A stretch of 64,000 nucleotides of DNA from Hevea brasiliensis (lineage: Eukaryota > Streptophyta > Magnoliopsida > Malpighiales > Euphorbiaceae), in contig NC_079502.1 in the NCBI RefSeq assembly GCF_030052815.1, forward strand, positions 39,325,140 through 39,389,139, read 5' to 3'. The notes under the pieces were generated by a model. The model did not search any database. It worked only from the letters and a program-made list of their open reading frames with translations, and was not told the DNA's origin. Position 1 is the first letter of the stretch. Each line of letters opens with the position of its first letter. Below, piece after piece: positions 34,318 to 45,957 of this stretch. Both the position numbers and the translations under genes were made by a program.

Positions 34318-35140
34318 TGATGAGAATCAAGCTACATCCATGCCAAAGGATTTCATCCAAGGTCTAATTACTAGAGCTAGAGCTAAATCACTTCAGAATT
34401 TAATTTGTGAAATCTTAAAGAGCAAGGATTATAAAGCTGGAATGGCATGAAGAAAATTATAAAGGATTAAATTTGGTGAAAATTAAGCTTGGAAGTGACC
34501 AGGTGTCATGTGGAGCATTAGGTTACGTGGAATAAACTGTGGACATGCATGTACCAGATCCAACCCATGTACATGCATCTGCTGGCACCTTTTTGAAAGA
34601 ATATTCCTTGCTGTTATAACCACCTCTCTTTTAGACTTAAATGCCCTTATTTGCTGCTATATTAAATTTACTTTTTGTAAGGAGTTTTTAGACTTTTGAT
34701 AGATTAATTTTTGTTTGGACTTAAAGCTCCTTGCAACTGTTATTAAAGTAGGGATATTTTTGTCTTTAGCTTTGGAGCTAAAAGACTATAAATACAAGTG
34801 TGATGAGAGAGTGGAGGACACACTTTGAATATTAATGAAAGATTGTTTATGCTCCTTTAGTGAGTAAATTGGCTGTTGCCTTTGTTCTTGTGAAGCTCAT
34901 TAACTTGCTGAGATTTCCATCTTACAAGGTTTAATGTGCATAATATTCTTGGTTTATTCATTCTCCATATGAATTAGGTCAAGAATCCCATTTCTGATAT
35001 TTTCTTTGAATTACACAGCAATCTGATTGTGTTGGTTCAAAGAATCAAATTCATACATCTTGATTTGGTGCTTTCCATATTGTTCCTTTAATCCTTGAAT
35101 GTGGGTTTTCAAGTTACCAATTACTTGAAGGTTCACATCA
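34318..35140 (+). repeat. 5' LTR of element B
   Basis: tgatgagaatc to gttcacatca. One extra A near 34434 (tataaagctgg) breaks the pol-tail frame in this copy but not in the 3' LTR. TATA box TATAAATA at 34787-34794. Confidence 0.92.
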
Positions 35141-35144
35141 GTTT

Positions 35145-35156
35145 TGGTATCAGAGC
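35145..35156 (+). promoter_or_regulatory. Primer-binding site, element B
   Basis: TGGTATCAGAGC, 4 bp after the LTR end, complementary to initiator-Met tRNA. Confidence 0.87.
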
Positions 35157-36815
35157 AAAGGGACGTCCAAACAAGGTAGATTCTCTATTTGCTTCTTATT
35201 CTTTGCGTGTTTGTTACCTTTTTCATATTTGCTGTTTGGCTCTAGTTCCATATTTATTTCTTCTTCTTCATCTTGCATCTGATTCTTTCTTGCTAAACCT
35301 TGTTTTGCTTCTTATTGTGTTTCTGTTATTCACATTTTTTGTTCATTGTATGCTTGACTGAAATTGGCTCTTGGGGTTTAGTATGACTTGTTCGTTTAAA
35401 AATTTGTTTTGTTGAGTTTGTCTTAGGGTTTTGTGTTAATCAAGCCAAAGCCATTATTCTAGCTATCCATCTTGCTTCCTTTATTTTGATATCAAGCATG
35501 AGAGATTATTTGGGTTATTGAGTTCAACTTACCTATTAGGCCTGAAACATTACCAGCATTATTTGGGTGTGTTTAAGACGTTGGCTATAAATTTTGGGGG
35601 TTGTTTGATATTGTTTGCCTACTGAACCAAAATTTTACTGCAAACCCGATCAAATTAAGTTCACATAGCAAATAGACCCAGAAATTTCTGAAAATTTACG
35701 TGGTGTTTATACTCCACTTCAGTAGTTCCCAAATTAAATTTCAGCTTAAAAATCAGCCATTTGTGTGGGGAACCAAAATTTTGTGACAGAATCAATCAAA
35801 TTAAGTTCACATAGCAAATATACCCAGAAATTTCTAAAAATTTACCGAGTGCTTACACCCCACTTCAGTAGTTCCCAAATTAAATTTCAGCTTAAAATTC
35901 AACCATTTGTGTGGGGAACCAAAATTTTGCGGCAGAATCAATCAAATTAAGTTCACATAGCAAATATACCCAGAAATTTTTGAAAATTTACCAAATGCTT
36001 ATACCCCATTTCAGTAGTTCCTGAATTAAATTTCAGCTTAAAATTCTTCCGTTTGTGTGGGGAACCAAAATTTTACGGCAGATTTGATCAAATTAAGTTC
36101 ACATTGCAAATCAGCCCAGAAATTCCTGAAAATTTACAGGTTGTTTGTGCCACATTTGAGCTATTCTCAAATTAAATCTCAGCTCAAAATTTAATCGTTT
36201 ATATGGGGAACCAAAATTTTGCGGCAGACACGATTAAATTTGGTTTACGTTGTAATCCTGTCAAGAAAAGCCTGAAATTCTAGCAGCAATTAGTCAGTAT
36301 TGGTTTGCATTTGCCTACTCAATTTCAGATCAAAATACACTCGTTTGCTTGGTGATCCTAAATTTATGCAATTCTTGGTGTATTGTGTGAATTGCTGGTA
36401 ATTGTGATAAGTTGGTGGCAAACTTGGATATTTAAGCTTGATATCACTTCTTTAGGTTGTCACTTTTCCAGCTTATTACTCTTTTATTTTGGTGTCTTCT
36501 TTCTTGATTCCTTATTGTATTACATTTCCATGCTTGAGTTGCTTTCTTGATTACTCGTTTTGATCCGTCTCGTTCAAGAATTTTATTGTGTGTCAAATTT
36601 TTTGTGAGTACAGTCTTGGTTTGAGTTACTTGAGTTTGATAAGAACTTGTGGACATAGCCAAGAGAGGTAAAAGGCACAGAGTGGTGAGTTCATAAGAGG
36701 GAAAAAGCCTTGTTGAGTTAAACACGAGTGGAGTGTCCCCTGTTGAGTGTAAACACGTAAGGGAGTGAGTGAGGTGTTTTCTTTACACTAACCATTTTCT
36801 TGTAGGTTTGAAAAC
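35157..36815 (+). other. Untranslated leader of element B
   Basis: About 1.66 kb between the PBS and the gag ATG. It contains the 146-bp array (35627-36356) and then ordinary AT-rich sequence. The short frames at 35095 and 35765 are leader or repeat artefacts. The sequence just before gag (ttcttgtaggtttgaaaacatgt) resembles a splice acceptor, an unproven possibility. Confidence 0.6.
35627..36356 (+). repeat. Tandem repeat, 146 bp x 5, in leader of B
   Basis: ccaaaatttt(g/a)c starts units at 35627, 35773, 35919, 36065 and 36211, exactly 146 bp apart each time. Units two and three are the most alike; the last is the most diverged. Element A keeps one unit (from 5422). Confidence 0.92.
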
Positions 36816-37908
36816 ATGTCTAGAAGGGGTGATGGTAGTGAGGGGGAAGGTGAAAATCCATTCTACATGCAGGCTGTCAGACAACAATTTGAAAGAATGA
36901 ATGTTGTGTGCAATGTAATCATAGATAGGTTAGAAAGATTGGAGCAAAGAGGTAGGCAAAATGAGAGAAGGCCAAATAGGAGGGATCTTGTACCTCCCGT
37001 AGTTGAATCTGATGAAGATGAGGTTGATAACTATGATTTTGAGGTTAAAAGTCCTAGGAGGGGTAGGTATGAGAGAAGAGCTGAAGATAGGAGGAATGGG
37101 GATAGGAGGATAAGAAGAGAGGAAAGAGAGAGGAATAGGGTAGATGACAATATCAAAAGCATTAAAATGAGCATCCCTTCTTTCCAAGGAAAAAATGATC
37201 CGGATGTGTATCTAGAATGGGAAAGGAAGGTAGAAGCTATCTTTGATTGTCATCACTATTCAGAGGAGAAGAAAGTAAAGTTAGCAGCAGTAGAATTTAC
37301 TGATTATGCTTTGGTATGGTGGGATCAAGTGTTGATTTACTAGAAGGAGAAATTATGAGCAATCAATTGCAACCTGGGGTGAGATGAAAACTATAATGAG
37401 AAGGAGATTTGTTCCTAGTCATTACTATAGAGAGCTACATCAGAGGTTACAAAGATTGTCTCAAGGTTCTAAAAGTGTTGAAGATTATCATAAAGAAATG
37501 GAATTTGCTATGATTAGAGCAAATGTGGAGGAGGATAGAGAAGCCACCATGGCTAGATTCTTGAATGGGCTAAACAAGGAGATTGCTCATATTGTTGAGT
37601 TACATCACTATATTGAGTTGGAGGATATGGTCCACATGGCTATGAAGGTATAAAGACAACTTAAAAGCAAGTCAAAATTTGGAGGAAATGCAGGTACTTC
37701 TTCATCTTGGAAGTCTAACTGGAAGAAGGAGGATAAGGAAAAGGCTGTTAGCAACTATAAGAAAAATGAGGATAAGGAAAAAAAGGTGGAGAAGAAATTT
37801 GTAGAAAGTAAAGTAAAGGAGGTTGCAACTACTACCCGAAATAGAGATGTGAAGTGTTTTAGGTGTTTGGGCAGTGGACACATAGCTTCTCAATGCCCAA
37901 CAAGAGAG
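36816..37908 (+). pseudogene. Gag, element B
   Basis: Starts MSRRGDGSEGEGENPF at ATG 36816. An Arg/Glu-rich N-part is followed by the capsid core (IKSIKMSIPSFQGKNDPDVY, LEWERKVEAIFDCHHYSEE, ALVWWDQVL). A frameshift near 37335 ends the first frame (stop at 37341-37343); the second (from about 37338) continues RRRNYEQSIATWGEMK to a TAA at 37651-37653. The Lys-rich linker and CFRCLGSGHIASQC (CCHC knuckle, 37855-37896) follow in the same frame. A lost base near 37898 shifts into the protease frame. Confidence 0.9.
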
Positions 37909-38852
37909 TCATGGTCATGAGAGAAAATGGTGAGATAGAAACGGAGGAGGAAATTTTGAGTGATTCCACATCTTCAGGGGAGGAGGATGCAGAGGTAGAA
38001 TATGCTGTGGAAGGAAGTGCTCTAGTGATTATGAGAGCATTAAATACTCAAGTAAAGGAGGATGTTAGTGATGAATTGCAAAGAGAAACAATTTTCCATA
38101 CAAGGTGTTTTATCCAAGACAAAGCTTGTAGTGTCATCATTGATGGGGGAAGTTGTGCCAATGTTGCTAGTACTATTTTGGTGCAGAGATTAGGGTTGAG
38201 GACTTTGAAACACCCTAGAACCTATAAATTGCAGTGGTTGAATGAATGCGGTGAGGTGAAAGTAACAAAACGAGTGCTGATTTCCTTTGCAATAGGAAAG
38301 TATCAAGATGAGGTTATGTGTGATGTGGTTCCAATGCAAGCTGGCAATTTATTGCTTGGCCGACCATGGTAATTTGATAGAAAGGTGATCCATGATGGGT
38401 ATAAAAATAGGTATTCTTGTGAAATGAATGGAAGGAAAATCATTTTGGCACCTATGACACCAAAACAGATTTATGAAGACCAAATAAGGCTTAAGCAAGC
38501 AATGGGTGAGGTAAAATCAAGAGTGGTCGAAAAGAGAGCAGAGAAGAAAAGAAGAAGTGAAAAGAAATTGACTGAAAATGTTATGAGTGAGCAAGACAAT
38601 GGTGGTTGTGAGGAAAGAAAAGAGTGTAAAGAAAATATTCCAAGAGTGCTTGAAAAAGGTGAAACTTTGGCACAAAAGGAGAGCTGTGTGGAAAGAGGGG
38701 AGAGAAAATTAAGCTTGTATGCTACAGGAAGAGATGTGAGGAATGCCATGTTTGCCAACAAGCAAATGTTATTAATTGTGTTTAAGGACTCTTGGTTATC
38801 CACATCTGACCTTGACCCCAATTTGCCTAGTGTTGTTGTCTCCCTTTTGTAG
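37909..38852 (+). pseudogene. Aspartic protease and linker, element B
   Basis: KRVMVMRENGEIETEEE leads into the protease: CSVIIDGGSCANVAS holds the catalytic Asp (DGG form of this lineage), and NLLLGRPW is the second block. A TAA at 38370-38372 takes the place of the Gln expected after GRPW. The charged linker (38385-38852, many Lys/Glu) ends at TAG 38850-38852, again where Gln is expected (SLLQEYEDV). Both stops are explained by single C-to-T changes. Confidence 0.87.
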
Positions 38853-39748
38853 GAATATGAGGATGTGCTACCTGAGGAGATGCCAGCTGGACTACTACCT
38901 ATTCGAGGGATTGAGCACCAGATTGATTTTGTACCTGGAGTAGTTATTCCCAACCGTCCAGCCTATAGAACTAATCCTGAAGAAACCAAAGAATTACAAA
39001 GGCAATTTGAGGAATTGCTAGGTAAGGGTTACGTGAGAGAAAGTATGAGCCCTTGTGCTGTACCCGTGCTTTTGGTACCAAAGAAAGATGGCACATGGCG
39101 CATGTGTGTAGATTGTAGGGCGATCAACAAAATCACTGTAAAGTATCACCACCCTATACCTAGATTGGATGACATGTTGGATGAACTTTGTGGTGCTTGT
39201 GTTTTTACCAAAATTGACTTGAAAAGCGGATATCATCAAATTTGCATGAAAGTAGGTGATGAATGGAAGACTGCATTTAAAACAAAGCATGGACTATATG
39301 AGTGGTTAGTGATGCCTTTTGGGCTAACTAATTCTCCTAGCACTTTTATGAGATTGATGAATCATGTGCTGCGTGCTTTTATTGGAAAATTTGTTGTTGT
39401 TTATTTTGATGATATATTGGTTTACAGTAGATACATGAATGAACATATGCATCATTTAAGAGCTGTATTCAATGTGTTAAGAAAGGAAAAATTATATGCT
39501 AACTTGAAGAAATGTTCATTTTGCATGGAAAATGTTGTCTTTTTAGGATTTGTCATTAGTGCTAATGGTGTTGAAGTTGATGATGAAAAAATTAGAGCTA
39601 TTAAAGACTGGCCCATTCCAAAGTCTGCATCTGAAGTACGTAGTTTCCATGGACTAGCTAGTTTCTATAGAAGATTTATTAAGAATTCAGTACCATTGCA
39701 GCACCATTGAATGATCTTGTCAAAAAGAATGTTAATTTTGTTTGGGAA
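38853..39748 (+). pseudogene. Reverse transcriptase, element B
   Basis: [20 protein letters not shown], then [63 protein letters not shown] and [13 protein letters not shown]. The catalytic Asp residues are all present. The frame 38865-39710 is intact until a lost T near 39685 (aagaattcag, where A has aggaatttcag) shifts it. TAG at 39749-39751 follows in the restored frame (FVWE-stop), as in element A. Confidence 0.92.
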
Positions 39749-39751
39749 TAG

Positions 39752-40200
39752 AAACAAGATGATGCTTTTCAATAAATTAAAGAGATGTTATGTTCTGCTC
39801 CTGTGTTGGCTTTACCTAATTTTTCTAAGACTTTTGAGATTGAGTGTGACGCATCAGGAATAGGTATTGGAGCTGTTTTAATGCAGGATAAGAGACCAAT
39901 AGCATACTTTAGTGAGAAGCTTAATGGAGCAGCTTTGAACTATTCTACATATGACAAAGTGTTGTATGCATTGGTATGTGCCTTGGAAACGTGGCAACAT
40001 TACCTTTGGCCAAAGCAATTTGTCATCCACACAGATCATGAGTCATTGAAGCATATCAAGGGGCAAAATAAGTTGAGTAGGCGTCATGCAAAATGGGTTG
40101 AGTTCCTTGAGACCTTCCCATATGTGATTCAATACAAACATGGGAAAGAAAATATGGTTGCTGATGCCTTATCTCAAAGGTATAACCTTCTTGCCCTTCT
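39752..40200 (+). pseudogene. RNase H, element B
   Basis: Open frame after the shared stop: [52 protein letters not shown], then [10 protein letters not shown]. At the Glu position the usual DKELYAL reads DKVLYAL, so the catalytic Glu is replaced by Val here (element A keeps Glu). The enzyme would be inactive. Confidence 0.88.
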
Positions 40201-41463
40201 TGATGCAAAGTTATTGGGATTCGAATATGTGAAAGAATTATATGCTGAAGATAATGACTTTGCTAGAGTGTATGCAGCTTGTGAAAAGAATGCTTATGAG
40301 AAGTTTTATAGGCATGATGGATATTTGTTTAGAGAAAATAGATTGTGTGTGTGTAAGAGTTCCATGCGTGAATTACTTGTGAATGAGTCTCATGCTGGTG
40401 GATTAATGGGTCATTTTGGTGTTGCTAAAACTTTAGATGTGTTGAAGGAACATTTTTATTGGCCGAATATGAAAAGAGATGTTGAAAGAGTACGTGTTAG
40501 GTGCGTTGTGTGTGCTAAGGCTAAATCTAGAGTTTTGCCACAAGGTTTGTATACACCTTTGCCTACCCCTAGTGATCCTTGGGTTCATTTGTCTATGGAT
40601 TTTGTGTTGGGATTACCTAGGTCTAAACAAGGCCATGATTCAATTTTTGTTGTTGTTGACAGGTTTTCAAAAATGGCACATTTTATTCCATGCCATAAAA
40701 CTGATGATTCTACAAATGTTGCAAATTTATTCTTTAGAGATATTGTTAGGTTGCATGGCATACCTAAGAGTTTAGTTAGTGATAGGGATGTTAAATTCCT
40801 CAGTCACTTTTGGAAGGTTTTGTGCGGAAAATTGGGCACCAAGTTGTTATTTTCCACCACTTGTCACCCACAAACCGATGGTCAAACTGAAGTAGTAAAT
40901 AGGACACTAACTACTCTTTTGCGTGCTGTGGTTAAGGAAAATTTGAAATCATGGGAAGATTGCATTCCACTTGTTGAATTTGCATACAATAGAAATGTGC
41001 ATTCTTTTACTGGCTATTCTCCATTTAAAATTGTGTATGGTTTCAATCCTTCAACTCCTTTGGATCTTTTACCTTTGCCTGTGAACGAGCTTGCTAGTTT
41101 AGATGGAAAAAGAAAAGCAGAATTGGTGAAGAAAATCCATGAACAAGCCAAGCTTCAAATTGAAAAGAAAAATGAAAAATATGCTAGTCAAGCCAACAAA
41201 GGAAGGAAGAAAGTCACATTTTAACCTGGAGATTGGATAGGGGTTCACTTGCACAAAGAAAGGTTTCCCTCTCAAAGGAAATCAAAATTACAACCAAGAT
41301 GTGATGGACCTTTCCAAGTGCTGGCCAAAATTAATGATAATGCCTACAAAATAAACTTGCCCGGTGAGTATAATGTCAGTGCCACCTTTAATGTTGCTGA
41401 TTTATCTCCTTGTGTTGATACAGGAATAGATTTGAGGATGAATCCTTTTAAAGTGGAGGGGAA
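40201..41463 (+). pseudogene. Integrase, element B
   Basis: Continuous with RNase H in one frame (39785-41224, 479 codons). The zinc region is [12 protein letters not shown] and RCVVC. The core is [33 protein letters not shown] and [15 protein letters not shown]: all three acidic residues are present. TAA at 41222-41224 (CAA in A) interrupts before PGDW. The C-terminal part resumes with the GPY/F-like CDGPFQVLAKINDNAYKI, then YNVSATFNVADLSP. No chromodomain of the Tekay type follows; the frame enters the LTR instead. Confidence 0.9.
41450..41463 (+). promoter_or_regulatory. Polypurine tract, element B
   Basis: aaagtggaggggaa directly before tgatgag. It lies inside the pol reading frame (around KVEGND), so one sequence serves both as code and as primer site. 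Confidence 0.8.
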
Positions 41464-42285
41464 TGATGAGAATCAAGCTACATCCATGCCAAAGGATTTC
41501 ATCCAAGGTCTAATTACTAGAGCTAGAGCTAAATCACTTCAGAATTTAATTTGTGAAATCTTAAGGAGTAAGGATTATAAGCTGGAATGGCATGAAGAAA
41601 ATTATAAAGGATTAAATTTGGTGAAAATTAAGCTTGGAAGTGACCAAGTGTCATGTGGAGCATTAGGTTACGTGGAATAAACTGTGGACATGCATGTACC
41701 AGATCCAACCCATGTACATGCATTTGCTGGCACCTTTTTGAAAGAATATTCCTTGCTGTTATAACCACCTCTCTTTTGGACTTAAATGCCCTTATTTGCT
41801 GCTGTATTAAATTTACTTTTTGTAAGGAGTTTTTAGACTTTTGATAGATTAATTTTTGTTTGGACTTAAAGCTCCTTGTAGCTGTTATTAAAGTTGGGAT
41901 ATTTTTCTCTTTAGCTTTGGAGCTAAGAGACTATAAATACAAGTGTAATAAGAGAGTGGAGGACACACTTTGAATATTAATGAAAGATTGTTTTTGCTCC
42001 TTTAGTGAGTAAATTGGCTGTTGCCTTTGTTCTTATGAAGCTCATTAACTTGCTGAGATTTCTATCTTGCAAGGTTTAATGTGCATAATATTCTTGGTTT
42101 ATTCATTCTCCATATGAATTAGGTCAAGAATCCCATTTCTGATATTTTCTTTGAATTACACAGCAATCTGATTGTGTTGGTTCAAAGAATCAAATTCATA
42201 CATCTTGATTTGGTGCTTTCCATATTGTTCCTTTAATCCTTGAATGTGGGTTTTCAAGTTACCAATTACTTGAAGGTTCACATCA
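41464..42285 (+). repeat. 3' LTR of element B with pol tail
   Basis: The pol frame (41249-41680) crosses the boundary at 41464 and ends TAA 41678-41680. The tail reads LITRARAKSLQNLICEILRS, then KLGSDQVSCGALGYVE. TATA box at 41932-41939. It ends catca at 42285, then duplication caata. Confidence 0.92.
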
Positions 42286-42290
42286 CAATA

Positions 42291-42822
42291 CATACCCATA
42301 TACCCATACACAGTACAAGTATGAAAGTAGTATCAAACTCAAACCACCTATATACAAGATAACTGTGCTATCTCAGGTCTAAAGATTATATACACTTATA
42401 TGATTTATGAAAATGCATTGACAAGAGTAAACTCCATGTGCTTGTCATAAATGTCACTGGTTCGGCCTACTTATCATGCATAAGTGCTTATCATGTTTGT
42501 TATATAGAATGAGACTCATCATTCCATCTTATTTATATCTCATATAAATACATTGGGAACAAACATGAATACAATCTTTCTAGATAAGTCATGTCCTGTG
42601 TGAAGTATCCTCAATTGTGAACCAATTTATGATACTTTATACTAGAAATACTGTCACTCATATTCTTAACAACTTAAGAATAGAATTTCTAACAAAATAT
42701 CAATGGACCTTTTCTATTATACATAAATATATTATGTAAACAAAAAAGTGAAAATGCCTTTTATTAATAAAACATGTACAAGATACATACTAAATGATAT
42801 GCTCTAGGGCATACTATTAATT
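42291..42822 (-). repeat. 5' LTR of element F, distal part
   Basis: Reverse complement of the first about 530 bp of the copia C LTR (agtatgccctagagcatatc and onward). The terminal bases have drifted from tg to aa at 42821-42822, so the exact end is inferred by alignment with C at 55620. Confidence 0.8.
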
Positions 42823-43479
42823 CCTTACTCAAATTCTGAGAGTAAGGACCCTAAAATGGGAATTATAGACACTGACCTTAACTTGAAATCCTGAATGTAC
42901 AGGGTTCATGAGTCTAGGTTAGTTAATTATCCATAACTCACCCTACATGTCGCAAGGACTTTGCAGTCGCCGGACGATTCTCACTGAAGTGGGAAAAGTG
43001 AGGAGTTGCCACTTTAATTTTAAGGGAAATTAAAGGAAACCATTACTAGAAAAAGAAAAACCACTTTCTAAATAGAGATTCTAAATTCGGAGTCTGTTCA
43101 CAGGTGGGAAGGTGTTAGGCACTCCACCTCATCTCTTAACGAGGGTCAGCAAATTTAACGATGTGCTCTTAATTACTTTACGATTAATAATTTGGAGGGT
43201 TTTGGAGTCATGATGTCAATCCGTTTTATTAATAGAAGGAGCATTCAATATCTCACCATTTTGGGTTTCCCAAGAACAAGGGTGCATGGGATGACCCCAC
43301 GGTGAATTGGTGTTTTGTTTATTTGATTTGTTACATATCTTATCTAATTTTTTCAGCTTTGAACTTGGGATTCTAATTTTGAAGAGATGTTATTTGAGTC
43401 CCTAAAGATCCGTAATGAATGAGAAAGGTTCTCGGCTCACATGTTAGATATCTCGGTATTTAAATATTAAAATTTTAAT

Positions 43480-43990
43480 TGAAAAGATTTCGAGAAAGGA
43501 CTCTCTTCCAATTTTTTAAAATATTCTTATTAGAATTTTGGCTAAGAGAATTCTATTAAGGACTTTTTTCCGATCTCTTATAATATTTTTATCAGAAATT
43601 TAGCTAAGAGAATTCGGGTAAGGACTCTCCCCCGATCTCTTAAAATGTGTATATTAGAATTTTTGTTAAGAGGATTCGATCTCTTAAAATGTGTATATTA
43701 GAATTTTTGTTAAGAGGATTCGAGTAAGGACTCTCTTACCCGATCTCTTAAAATGTGTATGTTAGAATTTTGTTAAGAAGATTCAGGTAAGGACTCTCTC
43801 TCGATCTCCTAAAATGTGTATATTAGAATTTTGTTAAGAGGATTCGAGTAAGGGAAATTTGTTAAGAGGATTTAGGTAAGGACTCTCTCCCGATCTCTTA
43901 AAATGTGTATATTAGAATTTTTGTTAAGAGGACTCAGGTAAGGACTCTCTCCCGATTTCTTCTAATTTGTCAAAAATGAATTTTAAAAGG
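43480..43990. repeat. Tandem repeat, about 63-68 bp x 8, in H LTR
   Basis: Units built on ttcgagtaaggactctctc, cgatctcttaaaatgtgtat and tagaattttgttaagag repeat about eight times. One unit near 43675 lacks the first third, and one near 43860 is deleted in the middle. Confidence 0.8.
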
Positions 43991-45711
43991 TCACGGTCGT
44001 GAGACCAAACTTATTTAACCCTATTAGATATGAGAACATTGCTCACATCACCTCTCGCTTTTCATATTATCCTAGATTTTTGTTTCTATTCTTATGATTT
44101 ATTTATTGAACTTTCCTCAACTTATTATGACTCCTCATTTTCAATCTTCTAGACATCTCATTTCGAACGTTCCTTGTCCGAACTTGATTTTGAATCACGG
44201 TTTCATTTTTGTTTTTTTAGAGCTAGACTCAGTAACTAACCTCCCAATTCATCCGTACTATTCCTAATCATTTTTACCTTGATCGGGAATCTCCACATTA
44301 TTTTCTCCCATCCGTACTCCTTTCGATACTTTCAGAATGTCAGTATCCTGAATTATCCCTTTCTTTTACATGAAATAACATCAAGAAATTAAACACAACG
44401 TAAAAATAAAAGGTAACAGTCATAGGCATCACAAAAGGTGAAATAAGTCCAGTTTCGACGTAAACTTATTCTGAAGATTTGTTGCGATAAACTATGCCAT
44501 GAACACTTGAGAGTGATAAATCGAGCACTTACCTGTAAAAAAGGCTGAAACAACGAGTAAGCTGGTACCGATGTCTTCGTGTATCCAGCGCCACTAACAC
44601 TGAGATAGTAAGGTGGTTTTAAGGAGTTGTAAACGATTGAAGTGAGATCTTCTTGAGAAACGGTGATTGAGTTCCCAAGACCCTGTGGGGTTATCCAAGG
44701 TATGGATTGCAAGCTCTATAGTTTCCGTGGTAAGATCCTTCAGAAAAAACCTTGAGAGTTCTTGATTGAAAATAAAGTTACAGTAAAATTCTAGAGTTTT
44801 TCCTTAATAATCACCGTTACCTCCATAGCATTGCATGCAGGTATTTATAGGAGATGGGTACTCAAAACAGAGGGCCAAGATTCCAATGGGGGGAGACAGA
44901 AGGCCTAGATTCAAAAGGATATAATTCAAAGGCTTGGAATTTAAGAGAATAAAATTGAGGGTTGGGATTCTGTTCAGAATTTCTATCCTTTCACCCCTTA
45001 ATCCAATAGTCAAGAGTCTTGCCTTACAAAATGGATCCAAGGGCTGGGAACAAAAAGCGCTGAATCTGTCATTTATTTTTGATCTGAAGGCTTCAAATCC
45101 ATCCTTACAATTATAATCAATGGTGTAAATTGAGATGTGCTAGGCTGCTTTAACCGTTTGGAATCCAACAACTAGGAGTGTATCCTTACAAATGAGATGT
45201 GTGGTGAAGATTGGATCATGCCTGCAATGCTTTAACTGACTCGGATCTGACGGTGGAGCAAGCTAGTTTTTATGAATTAAAGGTCATGATTAGAAGCTAT
45301 TCAACTCCTTGAATTCTTTGATCTTTATAAGTCGTCCTTCCCTTTTCTGATCTTCTTATTGTGATTGACTGATCTTAGGATTATTATTCCGATCTCTATT
45401 TTCTTTTGCATCTGCACCTTTTTACTTCCTGATCTCTTCCTGTTCTCCAACCTCCTTCTCATCCCTTCTCTATGTTGGTCAAAGTAATAAATTTTCTGAT
45501 TGCCGATGAGCCGCTTCGAGTTCCGCATGCAATAAATGCCAAGGCTTTTTATATATGCTGACAAATTTTGTCCTTCGCATACTCATAACCTTCTTTCTCC
45601 GGTGAATCTTCAATGTTTTATTTTCCCGTTCTTGGCTTTTCCGACAAGAATTCTTCTCACGATAACCACTTTAATCTTTTTCTGAATGTTTTCTTTGTTC
45701 ATCTCCTAAAA

Positions 45712-45957
45712 ATGAGCAATTCTGGTGATCAGAGGTTTATGAGGGCATCGTCTGATGATGGTGAGGGAACTGGACTAATTGACCGATCAAGGTCAAAACT
45801 GACTACCGCACCGATCTCGGATCGGCTCATCTGTATGGCTTATGGACCGATCTCTGACAAGAGGACTGCTACTTTCAATCTTAATATCGATGACCGACTC
45901 TTGAAGTTCATTTGGCTCCTCACTATCTCGAGGGCCCCGATCGCAGCTCAATTCTAG
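45712..45957 (+). pseudogene. Duplicated 5' end of antisense gene in H
   Basis: Frame MSNSGDQRFMRASSDDGEGT to AAQF-stop, 82 codons from the ATG. It and about 60 bp before its ATG resemble the start at 46672 (MSGTDGQRVASPPSVHISW), so it looks like a duplicated gene start that diverged. Function unknown. It lies on the strand opposite to H's pol, inside the presumed LTR. Confidence 0.5.

Larger units (their letters stand above)
34318..42285 (+). mobile_element. Element B: CRM-like Ty3/gypsy
   Basis: Full-length insertion: LTRs of 823 and 822 bp, near-identical by eye, and target duplication caaca (34313-34317) / caata (42286-42290), 4 of 5 bases. Order: LTR, PBS, leader with 146-bp array, gag, protease, RT, RNase H, integrase, PPT, LTR. 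The pol frame runs 217 bp into the 3' LTR, as described for CRM-clade chromoviruses. At least eight stops or frameshifts make it defective. It is inserted in the 5' LTR of copia F. Confidence 0.92.
29079..42822 (-). mobile_element. Element F: truncated Ty1/copia, split by element B
   Basis: In element order (right to left): 5' LTR (42822-42291 and 34317-32717), PBS, leader, gag, protease, partial integrase. Sequence identity with copia element C stops at 29079 inside integrase; RT, RNase H and the 3' LTR are missing. The 8 kb gypsy element B lies inside the LTR. Confidence 0.88.

Noticed and set aside
35627..36356. CRISPR-like direct repeats
   Set aside because: Adjacent 146-bp units without spacers, within a plant retrotransposon leader.
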